A stretch of 6,187 nucleotides of DNA from Leptolyngbya sp. SIO4C5 (GTDB taxonomy: Bacteria > Cyanobacteriota > Cyanobacteriia > Phormidesmidales > Phormidesmidaceae): NCBI GenBank assembly GCA_010671965.1, contig JAAHIC010000292.1:1-6187 (forward strand), read 5' to 3'. Shown here piece by piece: positions 4,578 through 6,187 of this stretch. A program made the position numbers and the translations under genes. The notes beneath the pieces were generated by a model. The model saw nothing but the letters and a program-made list of their open reading frames with translations, did not search any database and was not told where the DNA came from. Every line of letters begins with the position of its first letter. Positions within the stretch are counted from its first letter, which is position 1.

Positions 4578-6014
4578 ATGTCTCAGAACTTAGTAACGGT
4601 CGCCTACGTGGCGGCAAGTGCCCTGTTTATTTTGAGCCTGGGCGGACTTTCTAACCAGGAAACCGCCCGTCGGGGTAATCTCTACGGTATTGCAGGCATG
4701 GCGATCGCCTTTGTGGCTACCGCCCTGAGCGCTCAGGTGACAGGCTATGTCACCCTCAGCGCCATGATTGTCCCCGGCGTCATAATCGGCGCGGTTTTAG
4801 CCTCTCGTGTGGCTATGACCTCCATGCCCGAACTAGTCGCTATCCTGCACAGCTTCGTGGGTTTAGCCGCAGTCCTGGTGGGGATCGCCAACTACCTACA
4901 GCCTGATCCAACCCTGCTAGGGGTAGAAGAAACCATCCACAAAATTGAGATTTACATTGGCGTCTTTATTGGCGCGATCACCTTTACGGGATCAATTGTG
5001 GCCTTTGGCAAGCTGCGGGCTATTCTCAGCAGCAAGCCGCTGGCTCTGCCGGGTCGCCACCTGTTGAATATTGCCATGCTGGTGGCGGTAATTGGTCTGG
5101 GTGTTCCCTTCATGCAGGCAGAGGGGGCGGCTGGGCTAACGCCGCTACTGATCACGACGGCGATCGCGGCCGTACTAGGGTTGCATCTAGTGCTAGCGAT
5201 TGGCGGGGCCGATATGCCCGTGGTGATCTCCATGCTGAACAGCTATTCGGGCTGGGCAGCAGCGGCGGCGGGCTTCATGCTCTCCAATGATTTGCTAATC
5301 ATCACCGGGGCGCTGGTGGGCAGCAGCGGTGCCATTCTGAGCTACATCATGTGCAAAGCCATGAACCGCTCTTTCTTCAGCGTTATTTTGGGTGGATTTG
5401 GAGCTGTCAGCAGCAGCAAAGGGGCAGTTGCTCAGGCTCCCGGTGGTAAGGCCACTTCCATTGATGTAGAGGAAACAGTCGAGCTGTTAGATCAAGCCAG
5501 CAGCGTCATCATTGTGCCGGGCTATGGCATGGCGGTGGCTCAGGCCCAGCACGCGGTTTCTGAGATTACGCAGCTCTTGCGCAAGCAGGGCAAACAGGTG
5601 CGCTTTGGTATTCACCCGGTAGCGGGACGTCTGCCAGGTCACATGAATGTGTTACTGGCTGAGGCCAATGTGCCCTATGACATCGTGTTGGAGATGGACG
5701 AGATTAACGAAGATTTTCCTGAAACCGATGTCGTGCTGGTAATTGGCGCGAATGACACGGTGAACCCCAGCGCGGCTGAAGATCCGGCTAGCCCCATTGC
5801 TGGAATGCCCGTCCTCGAAGTTTGGAAGGCGCGGCATGTTGTCGTCATGAAGCGGAGCCTTTCTAGCGGCTATGCCGGGGTAGATAATCCGCTGTTCTAC
5901 AAAGAGAATACGCAGATGCTCTTTGGCGATGCTAAAACCAACGTCAATGCGGTGCTAGGCAAGCTAGTTGAGACGGAAACGCCTGCGTCAGCTAAGGTGT
6001 TAGCAACGGCTTAG
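4578..6014 (+). CDS. pntB: NAD(P) transhydrogenase, beta subunit (478 aa)
   Basis: This is the partner of PntA; it carries most of the proton channel and the NADP(H)-binding domain III. The start [10 protein letters not shown] aligns with E. coli MSGGLVTAAY, so I take the ATG at 4578; an in-frame TTG two codons earlier is unlikely. About nine hydrophobic helices fill residues 1-275. They contain His91 (in [12 protein letters not shown]), the equivalent of the E. coli channel histidine, and D212 and N221 in [18 protein letters not shown], matching the essential Asp213 and Asn222. Domain III (about 295-470) has the NADP-binding [10 protein letters not shown] (315-324), [19 protein letters not shown] (342-360), [10 protein letters not shown] (388-397) and [17 protein letters not shown] (425-441), whose basic K-R pair is expected to contact the NADP 2'-phosphate. 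All key residues are present and the length is normal. No strong Shine-Dalgarno is visible, and co-transcription with pntA is likely. Confidence 0.97.
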   Translation: MSQNLVTVAYVAASALFILSLGGLSNQETARRGNLYGIAGMAIAFVATALSAQVTGYVTLSAMIVPGVIIGAVLASRVAMTSMPELVAILHSFVGLAAVLVGIANYLQPDPTLLGVEETIHKIEIYIGVFIGAITFTGSIVAFGKLRAILSSKPLALPGRHLLNIAMLVAVIGLGVPFMQAEGAAGLTPLLITTAIAAVLGLHLVLAIGGADMPVVISMLNSYSGWAAAAAGFMLSNDLLIITGALVGSSGAILSYIMCKAMNRSFFSVILGGFGAVSSSKGAVAQAPGGKATSIDVEETVELLDQASSVIIVPGYGMAVAQAQHAVSEITQLLRKQGKQVRFGIHPVAGRLPGHMNVLLAEANVPYDIVLEMDEINEDFPETDVVLVIGANDTVNPSAAEDPASPIAGMPVLEVWKARHVVVMKRSLSSGYAGVDNPLFYKENTQMLFGDAKTNVNAVLGKLVETETPASAKVLATA

Positions 6015-6031
6015 ACCACAGGCTTCAAGAG

Positions 6032-6067
6032 GGTAGGGGCTATGGGCTAGTGCGATTAGCTCCTACC
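6032..6067. terminator. Hairpin between convergent pntB and SDR genes
   Basis: GGTAGGGGCTA (6032-6042) pairs with TAGCTCCTACC (6057-6067) over 11 bp, one of them a G-U in the plus-strand RNA, around a 14-base loop. The right arm covers the SDR stop codon and part of its last sense codon. The loop carries a second partial left arm, GGGCTA (6044-6049), which could pair with the same right arm through a smaller loop. There is no U-tract on either side. Its place between convergent ends suggests termination in both directions or 3'-end protection. Confidence 0.5.
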
Positions 6068-6187
6068 AGGGCAGACGGCTGCCATCCCAAGAAAAGAATT
6101 CGCCGCTATCAGCTTCATCAAGCTGCATCATCACGCTGATTAGCTGCGTCACTGTCCGCTCGACGGAAAATAGTTTGTCCGGTGGCA
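6063..6187 (-). CDS. Short-chain dehydrogenase/reductase, C-terminal 40 residues (partial)
   Basis: The minus-strand frame enters at the window edge and ends at TAG (6065-6063). It reads PPDKLFSVERTVTQLISVMM and then QLDEADSGEFFSWDGSRLPW. The ending 'DSGxFFxWDGxxLPW', preceded by a 'P.xLF(S/T).E.(T/S)V.QL' segment, is typical of short-chain dehydrogenases related to the C-factor (CsgA-like) group, which are NAD(P)-dependent oxidoreductases. The Rossmann fold and the Tyr-x-x-x-Lys active site lie outside the window, so cofactor and substrate cannot be judged. The gene converges on pntB with 48 bases between the two stop codons, and its stop lies in the hairpin at 6032-6067. The family call depends on the C-terminal signature only. 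Confidence 0.75.
   Translation of the reverse strand, partial: PPDKLFSVERTVTQLISVMMQLDEADSGEFFSWDGSRLPW

Larger units (their letters stand above)
1018..5167. repeat. Scattered HIP1 octamers GCGATCGC (eight copies)
   Basis: Copies start at 1018, 1134, 1983, 3147, 4176, 4435, 4701 and 5160. This over-abundant palindrome is a hallmark of many cyanobacterial genomes. Seven lie clearly within coding sequence; the copy at 1134 lies in the uncertain N-terminal extension of rnpA. None lies in the 860-base intergenic region or the first kilobase. Confidence 0.85.

Noticed and set aside
4188..4654. Long alternative-frame reading frames over the pntA membrane domain and pntB start
   Set aside because: The pntA and pntB frames are clearly the real ones; the alternatives are low-complexity by-products of their codon use.

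Overview
The window reads as chromosomal DNA from a cyanobacterium. The evidence is eight copies of the HIP1 octamer GCGATCGC (starting at 1018, 1134, 1983, 3147, 4176, 4435, 4701 and 5160), a DUF2808 family protein, cyanobacterial-type L34, RnpA and YidC sequences, and a gene order rpmH - rnpA - bacterial PH-domain protein - yidC that I know from cyanobacteria. I cannot name a genus. Both ends of the window lie inside genes.

Left half, minus strand (read from 2047 down to 1): a secreted DUF2808 protein (2047-1439), 40 bases, rpmH for ribosomal protein L34 (1398-1261), rnpA for the RNase P protein (about 1089-730, or from 1197 if a longer form is made), a small membrane-anchored PH-like protein (730-338) whose ATG shares one base with the rnpA stop (TAATG), a 228-base gap, and the first codons of the membrane insertase yidC (109 to the window edge). 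This is the ribosome / RNA-processing / membrane-insertion cluster. DUF2808 sits upstream and may share transcripts with it.

Middle, 2048-2907: an 860-base divergent intergenic region with no convincing gene. It holds the likely DUF2808 promoter (TATAAT at 2130-2125), several short inverted and direct repeats that could be operators, and the pntA leader with a clear ribosome binding site.

Right half, plus strand: pntA (2908-4518, fused E. coli-type alpha subunit of the proton-translocating NAD(P) transhydrogenase) and pntB (4578-6014, beta subunit). Together they make a complete membrane enzyme that couples proton re-entry to hydride transfer between NAD(H) and NADP(H). Convergent to pntB, on the minus strand, is the last 40 residues of a short-chain dehydrogenase/reductase (6187-6063), separated by a strong hairpin at 6032-6067.

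Most of the window is housekeeping, and I found no new defence, mobile or biosynthetic system. The most striking observation is at the extreme left edge. The yidC reading frame is broken after 28 codons because bases 2-31 are inverted relative to the expected gene: the missing YidC residues [10 protein letters not shown] are readable on the opposite strand, between 7-bp inverted repeats. This is either a hairpin-mediated micro-inversion or an artefact near a sequence end.
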